Shown here: one piece after another, positions 12,690 through 23,999 of the stretch | Layout of the letters: each line of letters begins with the position of its first letter | How positions within the stretch are numbered: the first letter of the stretch is position 1 | Assembly (NCBI GenBank): GCA_036346275.1 | Contig: CM070723.1 | Span: forward strand, 5,394,001 to 5,458,000 | DNA: 64,000 nt | Reading direction: 5' to 3' | Origin: Otatea glauca | Lineage: Eukaryota; Streptophyta; Magnoliopsida; Poales; Poaceae | Notes under the pieces: model-generated | Database searches by the model: none | What the model saw: only the letters and a program-made list of their open reading frames with translations | What the model was told of the DNA's origin: nothing | Translations under genes and position numbers: made by a program

Positions 12690-13000
12690 AAAAATCTCGG
12701 TTTTGTCGTAGGTGTTTTTCTAAAATCCAGTTGGCTAAGAACCGTCGGCAAATTTACGTAGTGAAAAAATTTGCGCCGAGTCTTTTTTTTTTGGCAAAAA
12801 ACGTAATCTCGGTTTTCTTGATGGGGGTTTTAAAAAAGAACGGCTGACTAGGAGCCGTCGGTGAACCTACGTATTTTGATATATTTTTTCTTGCAAAAAA
12901 TGAAATTTCATTTTTCTCGGTGTTTTTTGTTTTCTCGGCAATGTTTTTTTAAAAATCGGCTGGTTAGGAGCCATCGGCGAATTCGCGTAATCATGGGATC
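12690..13000. mobile_element. Threefold degenerate repeat resembling CACTA subterminal repeats
   Basis: Three units near 12690, 12805 and 12915 each carry CTCGGTTTT/CTCGGTGTTTT, a run of T, then a (G/C)TGxxTAxGAxCC(A/G)TCGGxxAA block followed by CGTA. Alternating TCGGTTTT and ACCGTCGG words resemble subterminal repeats of grass CACTA elements. No CACTA terminus, transposase or target duplication is visible, so this can only be a fragment. Confidence 0.35.
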
Positions 13001-13570
13001 CTTCCTGGAAAAAATATGGTAGATGGACCTATCCGTAATTGCAGTTTACCATGGAGGACCCATATCGAATTTAAGAAACTACGGCGTCTTTTTTGCAAAA
13101 TAATTGGTGAAAGGCCTATTTGCGATTTCGGAATTTTTGGAAGGCTTTTTCGCAAAAAAATGTACGTGGATGCCCTGACTGCTCTCCAAATCCAGGCGGC
13201 ATAAGGAGTAGTATATTAGTACGTCTTTATACAAGTGCGGCATGCGCGTATGCATGTTGAGGGCCGGAAAAAAAAACTCGTTGGTGGGGACTCTTTGGCT
13301 CAGTTCAAAATTACTCTAATTACACTCATTCATTGGTTAAACATTGAAATGAGTCAATTTCGAATGAAATTGGATTTTACTCTGGCTCGGCTCGTTACCT
13401 CGATTCTAAAAATACTTTCAAACTATAAATAAAATAATATTAAATCAAACTATATAAATTTAAAAAAAACTCAAAAAAATGAGGACTTAGCTAATTTCCA
13501 CCCTATTGCCATGGGTAGGCGGATCCAAAGTTGGGACATGGTGCACAGCTATACATCCAAAAAAAATTAA

Positions 13571-13645
13571 GCTCTTTTATAGTACACTGAATTCAATATG
13601 AACCGTTCGTTCCTTCTTTTTAACCCAATAGACTAGATTAGCTGA
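13571..13645. mobile_element. Fragment of a dispersed MITE-like family (copy 1)
   Basis: AGCTCTTTTATAGTACACT followed by AATTCAATATGAACCGTTCG matches the starts of elements at 30806 and 40461. Only the first ~75 bp are clearly shared, so this copy is truncated or diverged. Confidence 0.55.
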
Positions 13646-14500
13646 GAGTGCTGATGTATCATTAATGTTTATATAAAATTTTCATATGATTATAAAGCTT
13701 CAAGAAGTTTCAAAAATTTTGAGAGTGTTACGTCCTGATGATCAATACATAGATTTGCTTTAATAATCAAACAAAGGTTTAAAATTCTTTGAAAATTTTG
13801 CAGAAGGGTTATAAGGAAATTATTAAGATCTCATAAAAATTTTGAATCATGATCACACTCCAGTGAATTTATAAAATTCTTACAAGTGTACTGTACCATT
13901 TATGTTATTTCTGTTTTTGATTTTTGAAATATAACAAATGAAGTTCAATACATACGTAGATTTGATTGCACAAACAAAAAAAGTTGAAAATTTTATAGAA
14001 TTGTACTGAGGAAATTCTTAAGCTGTCATAAAAATGTTCGATCATGAGCACACTCGAGAAAATTTATAAAATTCTGACAAGGTTACTGTCCCAATTATAT
14101 TCATTCGGTTTTTTATTTTTTAAAGATAACAAATGAAGTTAAAATATTTTGAAATTTTTTATGTATGATAGTACACTTCTTAGAATGGTACCATAAATTT
14201 TTCACATCATGATAAAGCATGTACAATTTTTATAAAAATCCGACAGTGTTTCTACAGTTTTTAAAAAATGTCTCAAAAATGTATTTTTTCAACAAATTTT
14301 CATAGGAGATGACTTTCTTAAGGGTTATTGATAAATTTCCGGTCAAAAAAACATCAAAACCGGTCAAAACCCCCGAGTTCTCGCCGAGATGTCCGAGCTA
14401 CTGTAGCAATTTAATTTTTTTTACGTTGCCCGACATTTCGAAACTCGTCCACCTTCAATAAGCGAGATCTCGCGAAATTTCGTCGAGATTTTAATCCTTG
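13646..14500. repeat. AT-rich DNA with degenerate internal repeats
   Basis: Phrases such as ATTTATAAAATTCT, GAAATTCTTAAG/GAAATTATTAAG, ATAACAAATGAAGTT and GATCATGA(G/T)CACACT recur two or three times at spacings of about 200 bp between 13735 and 14290. From 14340 to 14490 the CGAGAT/CGAAATTT words of the 17750 family appear. No open frame of note. Confidence 0.5.
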
Positions 14501-15570
14501 ATAGTGATGCTACATGGAGGCAGAACGTCTGGATCGGTCTGAACAATTGAGGCGCATCATCTATCCAGAGAACTCTCGAGTCAATGCTTTGTACTAGACG
14601 GATGATACGACCTTGGGACGGATTGTTTGGTAGGCCCTATGCAATGGCTATTTTTTCGACCATTGGAGCTGAGAAAAAATAAACTAAAGTGAATGATACG
14701 GGTCAAGGCGGATGATTCAGGTCTTTAGAAACTATGTCTGTCAGCTAATTTTTGAATGGAGAGGCTATACAAGGGGAGCATGGAAGTTCATTTTAGCTCT
14801 CTTGCGTCACTAAGCTATAACAAACCTATTTGGAAATTCGCTAGTAATCTTGAGCAAGGGTTGAAGATCTTGAGTGAGATTGAGAGCTTGAGAGAGTAAA
14901 TTAGGTCTAGTTGTGTGCGTCACTTCTAGTTGCTTGATTTTATTGGGTTCGAGTGACCTCTTTAAACTTAGTACTATTAGAATTCGATGATTCCTAGATG
15001 ACTTGATAGTGTGCTATTGATAACCTTCCAAGGAGGAGCTTGTAGAAGGCCCCAGGATGGTTGCGAAGGTTCGGAATTAAGTTATCCAAAGCAGAGAAAG
15101 ACCATTTGATAGCTTGAATCCTTGCACTGGTTTAAGTTGGAGCGATACTCTTGCAAGAGTGCTCCAATAAATAGTAGGGGAGGGAGATCACTGAATCTAA
15201 GACCTGGTTAAAAAAAATCGATTATGCTTTTATCTCTTGTATGTTTCTGGACTTTAATTTTTTGCCTTCCAATTCGTGGATCACTGACTTGTGTAGGATA
15301 GGAATTTAGGTTGCAAAACTTCATTAGCATGTGTAGGAGTTGATTGAACTTAGGCACTTAGGTTAGGCTTATAATTTGGCGATTAGTGAAAAGTTCCTAA
15401 TTCACCCCCTCCTCTCTTGGGCACCAATCCACTTCGCACACAAAAGTTGGCTAGTGCATATTATTCCAATTTTGGTGGGTGTAGTAGTATTAGGTGCAAA
15501 TGTAATACATGGGAGAGTTCTACATGGTATTACTATTCGAGATAAGGCCACAATTTAAATGTTAATACGA
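14501..15570 (+). mobile_element. Probable copia-like LTR remnant
   Basis: The 3' part (about 15280-15420) ends with TTCCTAATTCACCCCCTCCT, the kind of sequence that closes many grass copia LTRs just before the primer-binding site. The upstream 700 bp have no coding content. I could not find a matching second LTR, a target duplication or polyprotein, so this is at best a truncated or solo LTR. Confidence 0.35.
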
Positions 15571-15892
15571 ACTCCTGGCGTGGCCGGTTTGGTAACAGGC
15601 TTTACGATATCACAGAGGCAGTACAAACATTCAGAGAGGTCTAATAATATCATATATCCATGCATATGACAATGATTTTGACCAAAAGAAATCCACTTCT
15701 CTTTGGATCGGGGCAACGAACAAGAGAGGGTGGGTGCATTGCATGGCTGGGAAAAATCTTCCCGTATACAAGTTCACTTTCAATCTCTCATTAACCACAT
15801 TTTTTAGACATATAGAGACGAGAGTAGAAACTAGAAACTAACACTCAGACGAAAAACATTATAATTGACCTCTAAGCCAACGCAAATAAAAT

Positions 15893-17517
15893 TCAAAATT
15901 GACGCCTTGGCTTTGATTCTGCAACTGTAACTCGTATCTGTCTACCATCCAAGTCCTACATAACAACACCATACACTCAATTAGCATACATATTCAAAAC
16001 AACAATGTTAAGAACTGCACAGATCACATCAAACAACTAGCTAGAGAATATGTTAGAACTTGACATGGTAAAAAGAATATGCAGGAACTTACAAGGCCAT
16101 CAAGGTTTGATATTGCATTGGTGACCTCTTCAGCAGAGCCATAGGTGACAAAACCAAAACCCCTCGACCTGCCACTATCCCTGTCATAGATGACTTTAGC
16201 ATCAAGCACCTTCCCTTGCTCGCTGAACAGGTTCTCGAGCGTTGAGTTGTCGACGCCCCAAGAAAGGTTCCCCACGTACACCTTGTTGGATGAATCAAAG
16301 TTGCCACCACCCCTTGGTCCTCTTGATGCGAATTCCTCGCGAGGTGGTGGTGGCCCTGAGTTTACCCTCAGAGGTCTTCCTTGAAATGTCTGTTTTGAGA
16401 TTCATTTAGTCAGTAGTCCAATGTAATGCACAATACATGAATACATGACAAGCAGTTCAGTATGGAATAATTAGCCAATAAAAATAAGCATGTTTGATTG
16501 TACTTGGAATCAGATTTCAGGTCTTTATCAATGGAATCTTAAGTAGGAACTTCTTCATTTTGCAGCATAAACATTCAGCAAAAAATATATAAGTTTCATT
16601 TAACATCAACACTACATTGAACTGCATAGTATTGTTACATATTTTTCTCTACATCTAGTTCACCTATTCCAGAAGCGTATATACCAAGAGAAGGTGACTT
16701 AAAACATGGGAATGTACTCACATAGCCATTGAATTGTTCAACAGCCGCTCCAACTTCTTCGGTTGTAGACATTGTCACGAATCCAAATCCACGGCTTCTT
16801 CCAGTCATTCTATCATACACAACCTGAAAAAAAAAATGGGAGTATTATATAAGCATTGGGGAAAAGGGGTTCAAGGCGTGCGTGCAGCTCAGCTGTTGGA
16901 CAATTAAACATCCATTTGCTGTCATAATTTACTATGCTATTGAACCAATACGATGGTAATTCAAACTGAAACAATTTTACAATATCTAATCGTAATCATG
17001 AAGAACGAAATTCCGTTGCAACAATTCTTCACTCCTGAGTCCTGACTCTCTCAATCTAGTCCAGCCAAACCATGCGGAAACTGAGCAGAATTTCAGATTT
17101 TTTTAAAGGAGATTAAAGTGGTTAAATTTACGCTAGTACAATTAGCGTGAAACTAATTACCGAGACGAGACTGTTAATTTATACCTCGACCATCTCGACC
17201 GAGCCGGCCTGCTCGAAGAGCCCAGCGAGCTGCGCGCTGTCGACGCTGAAGGGCAGGTTGCCGACAAACAGCTTCAGGTCCTCGGAGAACTCCGCTTCCG
17301 GCTCCCCTCCCTCCTCCTGCTCCACATCCTCCGTCTCGAACTCCGACGACACCGCGACGGCCACGGGCGCCAGCAGCCGCCTCCGCAGCGGCACCGACAC
17401 GGCGCGCAGCGGCAGGGGCAGCCTGCAGGGGAAATATGGAGCGGAGGGGGCGGGCTTGGTGGAGGAAAGGTGGAGGAAGTTGGGGGAGAGCGAGGTGGAG
17501 AAGAGGGTGGCCGCCAT
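15893..17517 (-). CDS. Chloroplast ribonucleoprotein with two RRMs (CP29/CP31-type), 264 aa
   Basis: Nucleus-encoded plastid RNA-binding protein of the cpRNP family, which stabilises and helps edit chloroplast mRNAs. Exons: 17517-17185, 16823-16722, 16389-16093, 15955-15893; junctions are in phase with GT-AG introns. Residues 1-60 are a Ser/Leu/Pro/Arg-rich plastid transit peptide. An acidic stretch with ETEDVEQEEGGEPEAEFSED follows. RRM1 has RNP2-like LFVGNLPFSV and RNP1 RSRGFGFVTM; RRM2 has VYVGNLSWGV and RSRGFGFVTY. The linker is Pro/Gly/Arg-rich (GPPPPREEFASRGPRGGG) and much shorter than the Gly-rich linker of CP29. The C-terminus is VTVAESKPRRQF. Total length fits a ~28-31 kDa family member. 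The start is the first ATG after a TATA box. Confidence 0.93.
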
Positions 17518-17593
17518 GACACGGGATGAAGCTTGGAGTTGGAGATAAGGTTCCGGGGTTTGGTTTGGAGGTGAAGGGAGACGGGAAGAGGAG

Positions 17594-17602
17594 TGGTTTA
17601 TA
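17594..17602 (-). promoter_or_regulatory. TATA box of the chloroplast RNP gene
   Basis: On the minus strand ATATAGTATATAAACCACTC contains TATATAAAC about 80 bp upstream of the ATG at 17517, a normal plant distance allowing a short leader. Confidence 0.6.
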
Positions 17603-17749
17603 TACTATATCGTACAAGGGCAATGGCTAACGGTCTCGATATTTTCGCACACAGATATTTTTGAGGTGCTGGGATTAAGGGAGTGTCTGGTCCACTGTCA
17701 GTGGAAGAAAGGCGTCGGCCGGTTGTTTAGCTGGAAGTAAGCTGTATGT

Positions 17750-18490
17750 TAGGATGGGTCAGGATAATGGACGCTATGTTTCAAACTTCGTTTTCGGATT
17801 CTCGGAGGATTTTGAAATTTTAAAATTCGACGAGATTTTGGAATTTCAATCGAAATTCAGATAAAATTCAAAAAGTAAATTTGAAATTCAGTAGATTTGA
17901 AATCGAGAAAACCGAAATTTCGGCCAAAATCACCGAAATTTTGGCAAAATTGGCCAAAATTTTGGTGATTTTCAACCCCATGTGAAATTGTCTCCTTAGA
18001 CTAGAAAAAATCATGCAATCATTTATCTACATTTTCTATCTGTTTGAATGCAAAATATGAAGTATTTGCATATAAAATTCCCAAGTTATGATTTAGAGTT
18101 TAGGCCAAAATACATCATGTAAGGCTAAAATCCAAGTTAGGGTTAGGGTTTAGACCAAAATCCAAGTTAGGGTTAGAGTTTAAGCCGAAATATATTATTT
18201 AAGGTCGAAATCCAAGTTAGGGTTTAGGGTTAGAGTTACATAATTTGTATATGTATTGTTTTGCAAACTTTTCAATGTATTCCTCATAAAAAGGCATTAC
18301 AATTCTCCACAAAAAAATTAGTGCAAAATTCGGTTCAAAAACTATGCAAACTGGTCCAAAAAGCCGAAATCTTGAAGAAATTCATGGAGATTTCATTGAA
18401 ATTTTACCGAAATTACTATAGCAAACCATAATTTTCAAAAAATTTAATTCCACCGAGATTTAAAATCGAACTACGAGCACGACTCTACAA
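17750..18490. mobile_element. Degenerate transposon-like repeat with GAAATTTCG words
   Basis: Left end TTTCAAACTTCGTTTTCGGA and right part with CCGAGATTTAAAATCGAAC bracket about 740 bp. Its left ~200 bp resemble 21925-22060 and its right ~230 bp resemble 22930-23125, so this copy serves as the uninterrupted reference for that pair. Ends appear loosely inverted (CAAACTTCG/CGAGATTT). No target duplication was resolved and no gene is inside. Confidence 0.5.
18105..18237. repeat. Short repeat carrying telomere-like GTTAGGGTTTAG words
   Basis: Three degenerate units of (C)AAAATCCAAGTTAGGGTTA/CGAAATCCAAGTTAGGG, each followed by GGGTTTAG-like words, lie within the element at 17750-18490. TTAGGG and TTTAGGG are present but not in the head-to-tail register of a telomere. 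Confidence 0.6.
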
Positions 18491-19083
18491 AAAAGTACAC
18501 CGAGCACGAGTGTAGTAACACATTTAGATTTTTTTTCTTCTTTCGAGCAAGCTGCAGGATTCATCCATTGGAATATTCTGTATTATTACGGTTGGGTTTG
18601 TATTATTATGGCTGAGCTAACTGACAACTACATTTAAGAAAAATATAGCACCAAATGTTAGGGAGATGCATTGGCGATTAGAAGGTGGTAAACAGCAGCT
18701 GCTCTGCTCTTGCCAGCAGACGAAGAAAACAAACGGCAGCAAAAATATTTCCTAGCGTATGAGCCCAAAATTCAGGGCACAAGCTTCATCTTTAGAATCT
18801 CAGGCATAGCACACTAAGCACAATGCATAGAATAAGAAAGATACAAGTGCCGCATTAAGCCGAAGCTTAGAACTCAGAAGTGCAAAATGCGAGAGTACAT
18901 GCCATACACTACAAGTCTACAACATTCTTTGGCTTAACAATTCACCCTTCTGCCATGAAGGAAGCAATCACCACTATCATGTAAAAAGTGCTCTAGCGTA
19001 CATCAGGCCTAGCCTCCCCTGCCTACAAATTTGTACACCTTAGGATATCTGCCATAAGTTTGCAACATGGCGCAGCTACAATG
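18491..19083. other. Intergenic / 3' UTR of RRP41L
   Basis: No coding signal. The segment next to 19084 should contain the 3' UTR of the exosome gene; no clear polyadenylation signal stands out. Confidence 0.5.
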
Positions 19084-22000
19084 TTATGCACTCGCCAAGC
19101 TGGCAGGATCTTTCAAGCGCTCCCGCAGTATGTCACAGAGCTTACTGCAAGCATCCATACAGAGCTCTACTGCCTGTAGTTGAAGGAAGCAAAATGTTAG
19201 TAAGTGCTACTGTTTTGATATGATCTATTAATTTAGTAGTCTAGATAAGACATACATTGGTGATTTTGCCGTCAGACCACTGTCCAGTAAGCGTCAGTTG
19301 TGTGATCTCTTTGCGGGCCGGCATGAAAGCTACCATAAGGCTTCCGTCTTGCCATGCTTCCTCATCTGAGGTTGGATCAATGATAATGTTCTTCCCAAAA
19401 CAGGACTGGCACAAGGAAGTAGAGGTTGATTTGCTTCAAGTTTAAATACCTCTCGGTTTAATTACAGATGTCATAAAGCAGGGAGAAAATTGGGACATAC
19501 CACAGATACAGATGTAACAAGGTCATACATCATGATTCCAGCATCAGCCAATGCAAGACTAGCGCAAGATATGACGATCGGAAGATCACCTGAAATGACA
19601 GAAACATCTGTAAGGATGAAAGTAGTTCAGATATTATTATTTTTGTTAGAAAAAGTACTGCAGGAAGAAACGGTGAGGGAATAAAGGCTTCTATCAAACA
19701 ACATGTGGGAAAGAGAGAGAATAATGTACCATCATATTATACCTTCATGCTGGCAAACTGTTATGAAACACAGACTCACAGTATTATCAAGTTATCATGC
19801 CAAATCCATTCTTTTTCCAAAAATAAGAAAACACTACAACAAAACAGCATGTTCATACCATGAACATTAAGATTCCAGTGTGTTACTAAGATAAGCAACA
19901 CTAGACATGACCATGATTTCCAAATAAGACTAAAATGACCAACACTAGACATGACCACAATTTCCAAATATGACTAAAATAAGCAACACTAGACATAAAC
20001 ACATTTCCCAAATAAGATTAAGATGAGCAACACTAGACATGGATACAATTTCCAAATAAGCACTGGAGCAGTAAACTTAAAAACATTCCCAAAAAAATGC
20101 AACAGGTAATGTATTTTAAAATACTAATGATTAATGACTGCAAGCAAAGTCAAGGATAGTGTCATACTGCCACCAGACTCAAGAACCAAGGCAGAAACAT
20201 CAACAGTGGTCTTTGGAAAAGTGTGTAGCATTACTGCGCCTTCCAGGGCTTTATGAAGCATTGATGAGTACTCTTTGTTGTCCAAGCCCTGAAATGAAGA
20301 TGCATGCTATCGATACTTAGTTTCAAACAAATGTGATTCAATAAGACAATTCTCCAAGCAAGGGTGAGGAAAACCAAATAAACAGCGTACCTGTCCACGT
20401 ATAGGGGTGGCAAATGTTGTATAGCTCACATTGCAATTGAGCCTACCAATGTCACTGTACATCATTGCTTTCTTGCTCTCTCTTGGCCCAAACCTGCAAA
20501 GATAATCATTTAATAAACACGACCAAGCAATCAACCAACAAGACAAGTTCAACATCACTAAACAATCTGACAAGTTCACTAACAAGATCCAGCAAATTCA
20601 CATGCTACAAAGCTAGGAAGCACATGTCAAAGCTCAAGGACTTCCAAGTTCAAACTATCCTTGTGAATGTGATTCTCTGCCCCTTGAAAAAGCTGATACA
20701 TGTTTGCATGCTCAGCATAGGACATACAAATGCACCGATACAAGCTGAGCATGAAGTATTCTCAAGTGCTTAGTAAGTTATAAGCATATTTTGTGTTCAA
20801 AAAAAGAAGTTACAGATATATTTTGGTTGACCTTTACTTGCTACTTGCTAGTATTTGATTCCATAAACACCAAGATAAATCTTTTAAAGGACAAATTTAG
20901 CATAGTTGTAGACAATGGAAGCTATGATGTTGTGATGGAAAAATGAAGTATTGAAAGACATTTTGATTTCACACTTGCAATTCAAACCATAAAACATAGC
21001 TACAGATGGAAGTATATAAAGGCTGTCATACTTACACTGACACAATAACCTTTGTCTTCCCAAATTCTGCATAAGCAGACCCTGATGCAGCAGTTGTTGG
21101 TCCTGTTTGCATAACTGCAAGGTACAAATAAATCATTAATGGCTCTGACGCAGAATTGAGTCCCACTAGTCTAAAGTTTCAAGGTTAAGAGGAAGAAAAG
21201 GGAAAGGTAGCATCAAAACACATTTTCAGATCATATGGCAAAGAAGAAAGTTTGTGCAAGCATGTTATATAGATCATAATACTCATACATGAAACAAAAT
21301 TGTGATATGACCTCAAGGGTGTAGAAGCATGCATCTGCATACATTCAAGCATTTGCCTAAGTTTGCATATTTTGGTTGTGTGATGCTGAACTGCAATCAA
21401 AATGTACATGGCACATATGTACAAGTCATATGCACCAGCGTTTGCACATTTTGTAATTAAACTCGAGCATGGAGGAAAATGACACACAGCTAAGCATTGA
21501 TTTCATGACGAAAGATCAAACACCTTAAGAACACTTGGAGAAACCAAAATATAAAATTCCATTGGTGTTAACACGTCAGGCACATACTTTAATGACAAGC
21601 ACGCAAAAAATGACAGTTCCGTAAGGAAGTTCTAACTTGCAAAGTGTTGAACACAGTCAATGTGCACTTAAGCTAGAGATGTATAGCAAGAATGTAACTC
21701 AAGAACAAACTAGACACGCATAAGAGGAAAACACATCTACAATGCACTAGACTATCCTCTTATAGTGCATACCATCAATGACCTTCAGTGTTCCCCCCAA
21801 AGAGTAAAGGAAATACTAGCATCATATGCAAAAAGCACGGAAAAGAGTACAGATGCCCAAAGAAACATCTTTGACACAAGTTAAGTACAAACATTGCATG
21901 GGACACCATGACTGTATACTAGACAAGGTTTCAAATTTCGTTTTCGGACCACATCTCGGGAGGCGACCGAAATCCGGATGAAATTCAAAAACCAAATTTC

Positions 22001-23709
22001 AAATCCGGTGTTTTTTAGGCCGGCAAAACCAAAATTTCTGCCATTTTCAACCCCTGTTAAAACAGTACATAAATGAGGTCATTACTCATCCCTGGTACTT
22101 ACAGGTCCGTCTAGCTCAGTCGACAGAGCGCAAGACTCTTAATTCTCTGGTCGTGGGTTCGAGCCCCACGGTCGGCGCTTGTTCATTTTTGTAGTCCCTG
22201 AAGAGAGAGAGAGAGCTCTATTTAAACTCGCATGAAAGCTCTAAGGTGATGAAAGCTCCCTGTTTGCGGTGAAAATCACATGCAACGAGAACCAGATAAG
22301 GACATGAATTGTCATCGCACGATTCAATCAGCAGGCAACATATTTGTCTATGCGCCACAAAATTTTGTAAGTATGCGTTTGAGACTTCAAAGTAGCTAAA
22401 CGATGAAAAGTAACAAGGTTTTTCTTCTTGTTTACATCTGGGTAATTAGCTGGGTTGGTGAAGTGCCTATGTATTTGGTGACCTCAATCTTTGCTGTACG
22501 ATGGAAACATCCAACAAATGAAGTTTGTTCTATAGGTGGAAAACAAAAGTAACTAGTGCGAGATCAATTTTAGATGGGCGGCTGCTCATGTTTGATGGCG
22601 ATATGTTTCCCAGGAGTTTGCTCCATAACAATCCAGTATTCAGAGACTCATTTGGCATTGTACGGCAATTGGATTGAATAGATATTTTCTGACCAAATCT
22701 TACCAATGCATGACGGAACGGTGTGCCTCAGAGCATCGTTGGTTAGCACTTAGCACATAATCCTGCTTAGAACATACTACATCGTAATCAAACTTGCCTA
22801 GCAAAAAAAAGAGGGGGGGGGGGGGGTGTGAGAACTGCAGGCAACGCAACGCAGCGACATGCTGGGTTCGAACCAGGGACCTCACGGACTTCAACCCTCT
22901 GCTCTACCAACTGAGCTAAAGTCGGTTTCTAAGTTTATTGCAAAATTTTCACACATATTCCTTAGAAAAGACATTACAATTCACCACCAAAAAATTGGTG
23001 CCAAATCCGGTCCAAACAGGCGCAATTCACCGAAATCACTGTAGCAAATTGAAAATTTTCGATTTTTTAATCCCCTGCGGGCCGTGGGGCGAAATCCAAA
23101 ATCTCGTTGGATCTCGGCCGAAATTTGATACTAGAGAATCGCCACCAAGGCAAGAAATCCAGGACTTCCATCAGCTAAACGGAGCAAAAAAATTGAGCAT
23201 CGTAAGTTCTTAACACTAACACAGAGTGGACAGAAAGGGCAGTAGCTCACAGCTCCAATTCAAATAAACACGCATCTTTCGGGAACCTCATGAAAGCATC
23301 GGAATTCAGAACATGGCGGCTAAGGAACTATATCTTGGAACAGATCAACAGCTCAGGTGCGGACAAGAGAGGTCAAAGAGAGTCGATATCAAGCATCAGA
23401 GACATGCCCTGACTCCTCACGCATAACGTCGAACACCTCAAGTGCAGCCCAGACGAGGGCAGAAAGAGCTCTCTATCGAGATCCTTAAGGACGAATGGGA
23501 CCATTCTACCGATGTATCGACTACATGCAAACAGGTAGAGATGGGGGAGCGGAGTTACATGCGGGCCGGCAGTCGTGGAAGGAGCGGCCGTCGGCGCGGG
23601 GCCAGTCGGCGTCCTCGGCGAGGTGGCGCCGCAGCTCCTCCCTCCTCTCCCGCCGCTTGTCACCAGCAGCCCCCGCCGGAGGGTACGTCCCTATCGCCGC
23701 CGCCGACAT
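19084..23709 (-). CDS. RRP41L: Exosome complex subunit RRP41-like (MTR3 type), 260 aa
   Basis: RNase PH-fold subunit of the 3'-5' RNA-degrading exosome or its cytoplasmic form; plant RRP41L acts in selective mRNA decay. Exons: 23709-23559, 21114-21036, 20493-20391, 20288-20168, 19589-19501, 19405-19256, 19173-19084; all junctions are in phase. The product closely follows what I remember of Arabidopsis RRP41L: PRADGRSFHDCRPAFMQTG, then SGSAYAEFGKTKVIVSVFGP, RLNCNVSYTTFATP, KEYSSMLHKALEGAVML, TFPKTTVDVSALVLESGG, and SDLPIVISCASLALADAGIM. Like other plant exosome ring subunits it is expected to be catalytically inactive. Intron 1 (21115-23558) is unusually long because of repeat insertion. The start at 23709 gives a 50-residue first exon of normal length. 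Confidence 0.93.
22105..22177 (+). pseudogene. tRNA-Lys(CUU)-like sequence, degenerate
   Basis: 73 nt fit the tRNA layout: GTCCGTC TA GCTC...GAGC D-arm, loop CTCTTAA giving anticodon CTT, and an excellent T-arm GTGGG TTCGAGC CCCAC. The anticodon stem has two mismatches (27-43, 29-41) and the acceptor stem one (4-69). A- and B-box are preserved. The stem damage suggests a pseudogene or tRNA-derived retroelement head rather than a working tRNA. Confidence 0.7.
22813..22826 (+). repeat. Run of 14 G
   Basis: An uninterrupted G14 tract directly beside the minus-strand tRNA-like sequence in RRP41L intron 1. In the intron as transcribed it is a C tract. It may be length-variable or a sequencing weak point. 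Confidence 0.9.
22854..22925 (-). pseudogene. tRNA-like sequence (anticodon position reads GAA), degenerate
   Basis: On the minus strand CCGACTT TA GCTCAGTTGGTAGAGC is a perfect D-arm, followed by loop TTGAAGT (anticodon GAA, Phe) and a T-arm with TTCGAAC. The body resembles plant tRNA-Tyr more than tRNA-Phe. Two anticodon-stem mismatches (27-43, 29-41), a T-stem mismatch and poor acceptor ends argue against function. Confidence 0.6.
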
Positions 23710-23802
23710 CGCCGGAAACTATGTGTGCGTCGCCGGCCGCCTGCTCGAGCAGTGCTAAAACCCTAGAGGCTGTGCTGGAGCACTGACCATGAGAGACGGT
23801 CG

Positions 23803-23810
23803 CTTTTATA
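23803..23810 (-). promoter_or_regulatory. TATA box of RRP41L
   Basis: TATAAAAG on the minus strand about 95 bp upstream of the ATG at 23709. The intact tRNA-Ile gene lies just upstream on the same strand. Confidence 0.6.
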
Positions 23811-23925
23811 CTGGCATCATCAAAATTTCCAATTTAAAAAGGTATTTAAGTTAATTTTGCCTCTCTCTTTTTCATGCAAGCTGCAACTTATAAAAATAGC
23901 AAAAAGTTCCAAAATAAAATGGACA

Positions 23926-23999
23926 TGGCCCATGCAGGTCTCGAACCTGCGACCTTCGCGTTATTAGCACGACGCTCTAACCAACTGAGCTAATAGGCC
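23926..23999 (-). tRNA. tRNA-Ile (anticodon AAU)
   Basis: Complete 74-nt cloverleaf on the minus strand: acceptor GGCCTAT pairs with ATGGGCC, D-arm GCTC/GAGC, anticodon stem CGTGC/ACGCG-type with loop holding AAT, T-arm GCAGG TTCGAGA CCTGC, discriminator A. The A-box and B-box (GGTTCGAGACC) are intact. A run of five T (minus strand, 23905-23901) about 20 nt downstream is a suitable Pol III terminator. No intron; CCA not encoded, as in eukaryotes. Confidence 0.96.

Larger units (their letters stand above)
21925..23125. mobile_element. Interrupted copy of the 17750 repeat family inside RRP41L intron 1
   Basis: 21925-22060 (TTTCAAATTTCGTTTTCGGA to CATTTTCAACCCCTG) matches the left part of the element at 17750-18490. 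22930-23125 (TTTATTGCAAAATTTTCACA to CGAAATTTGATAC) matches its right part. Between them lie about 870 bp unlike the reference copy, bordered by two tRNA-like sequences in opposite orientation. Confidence 0.5.

Noticed and set aside
22854..22925. Functional tRNA-Phe
   Set aside because: Anticodon, T and acceptor stems carry mismatches; body resembles another tRNA species.
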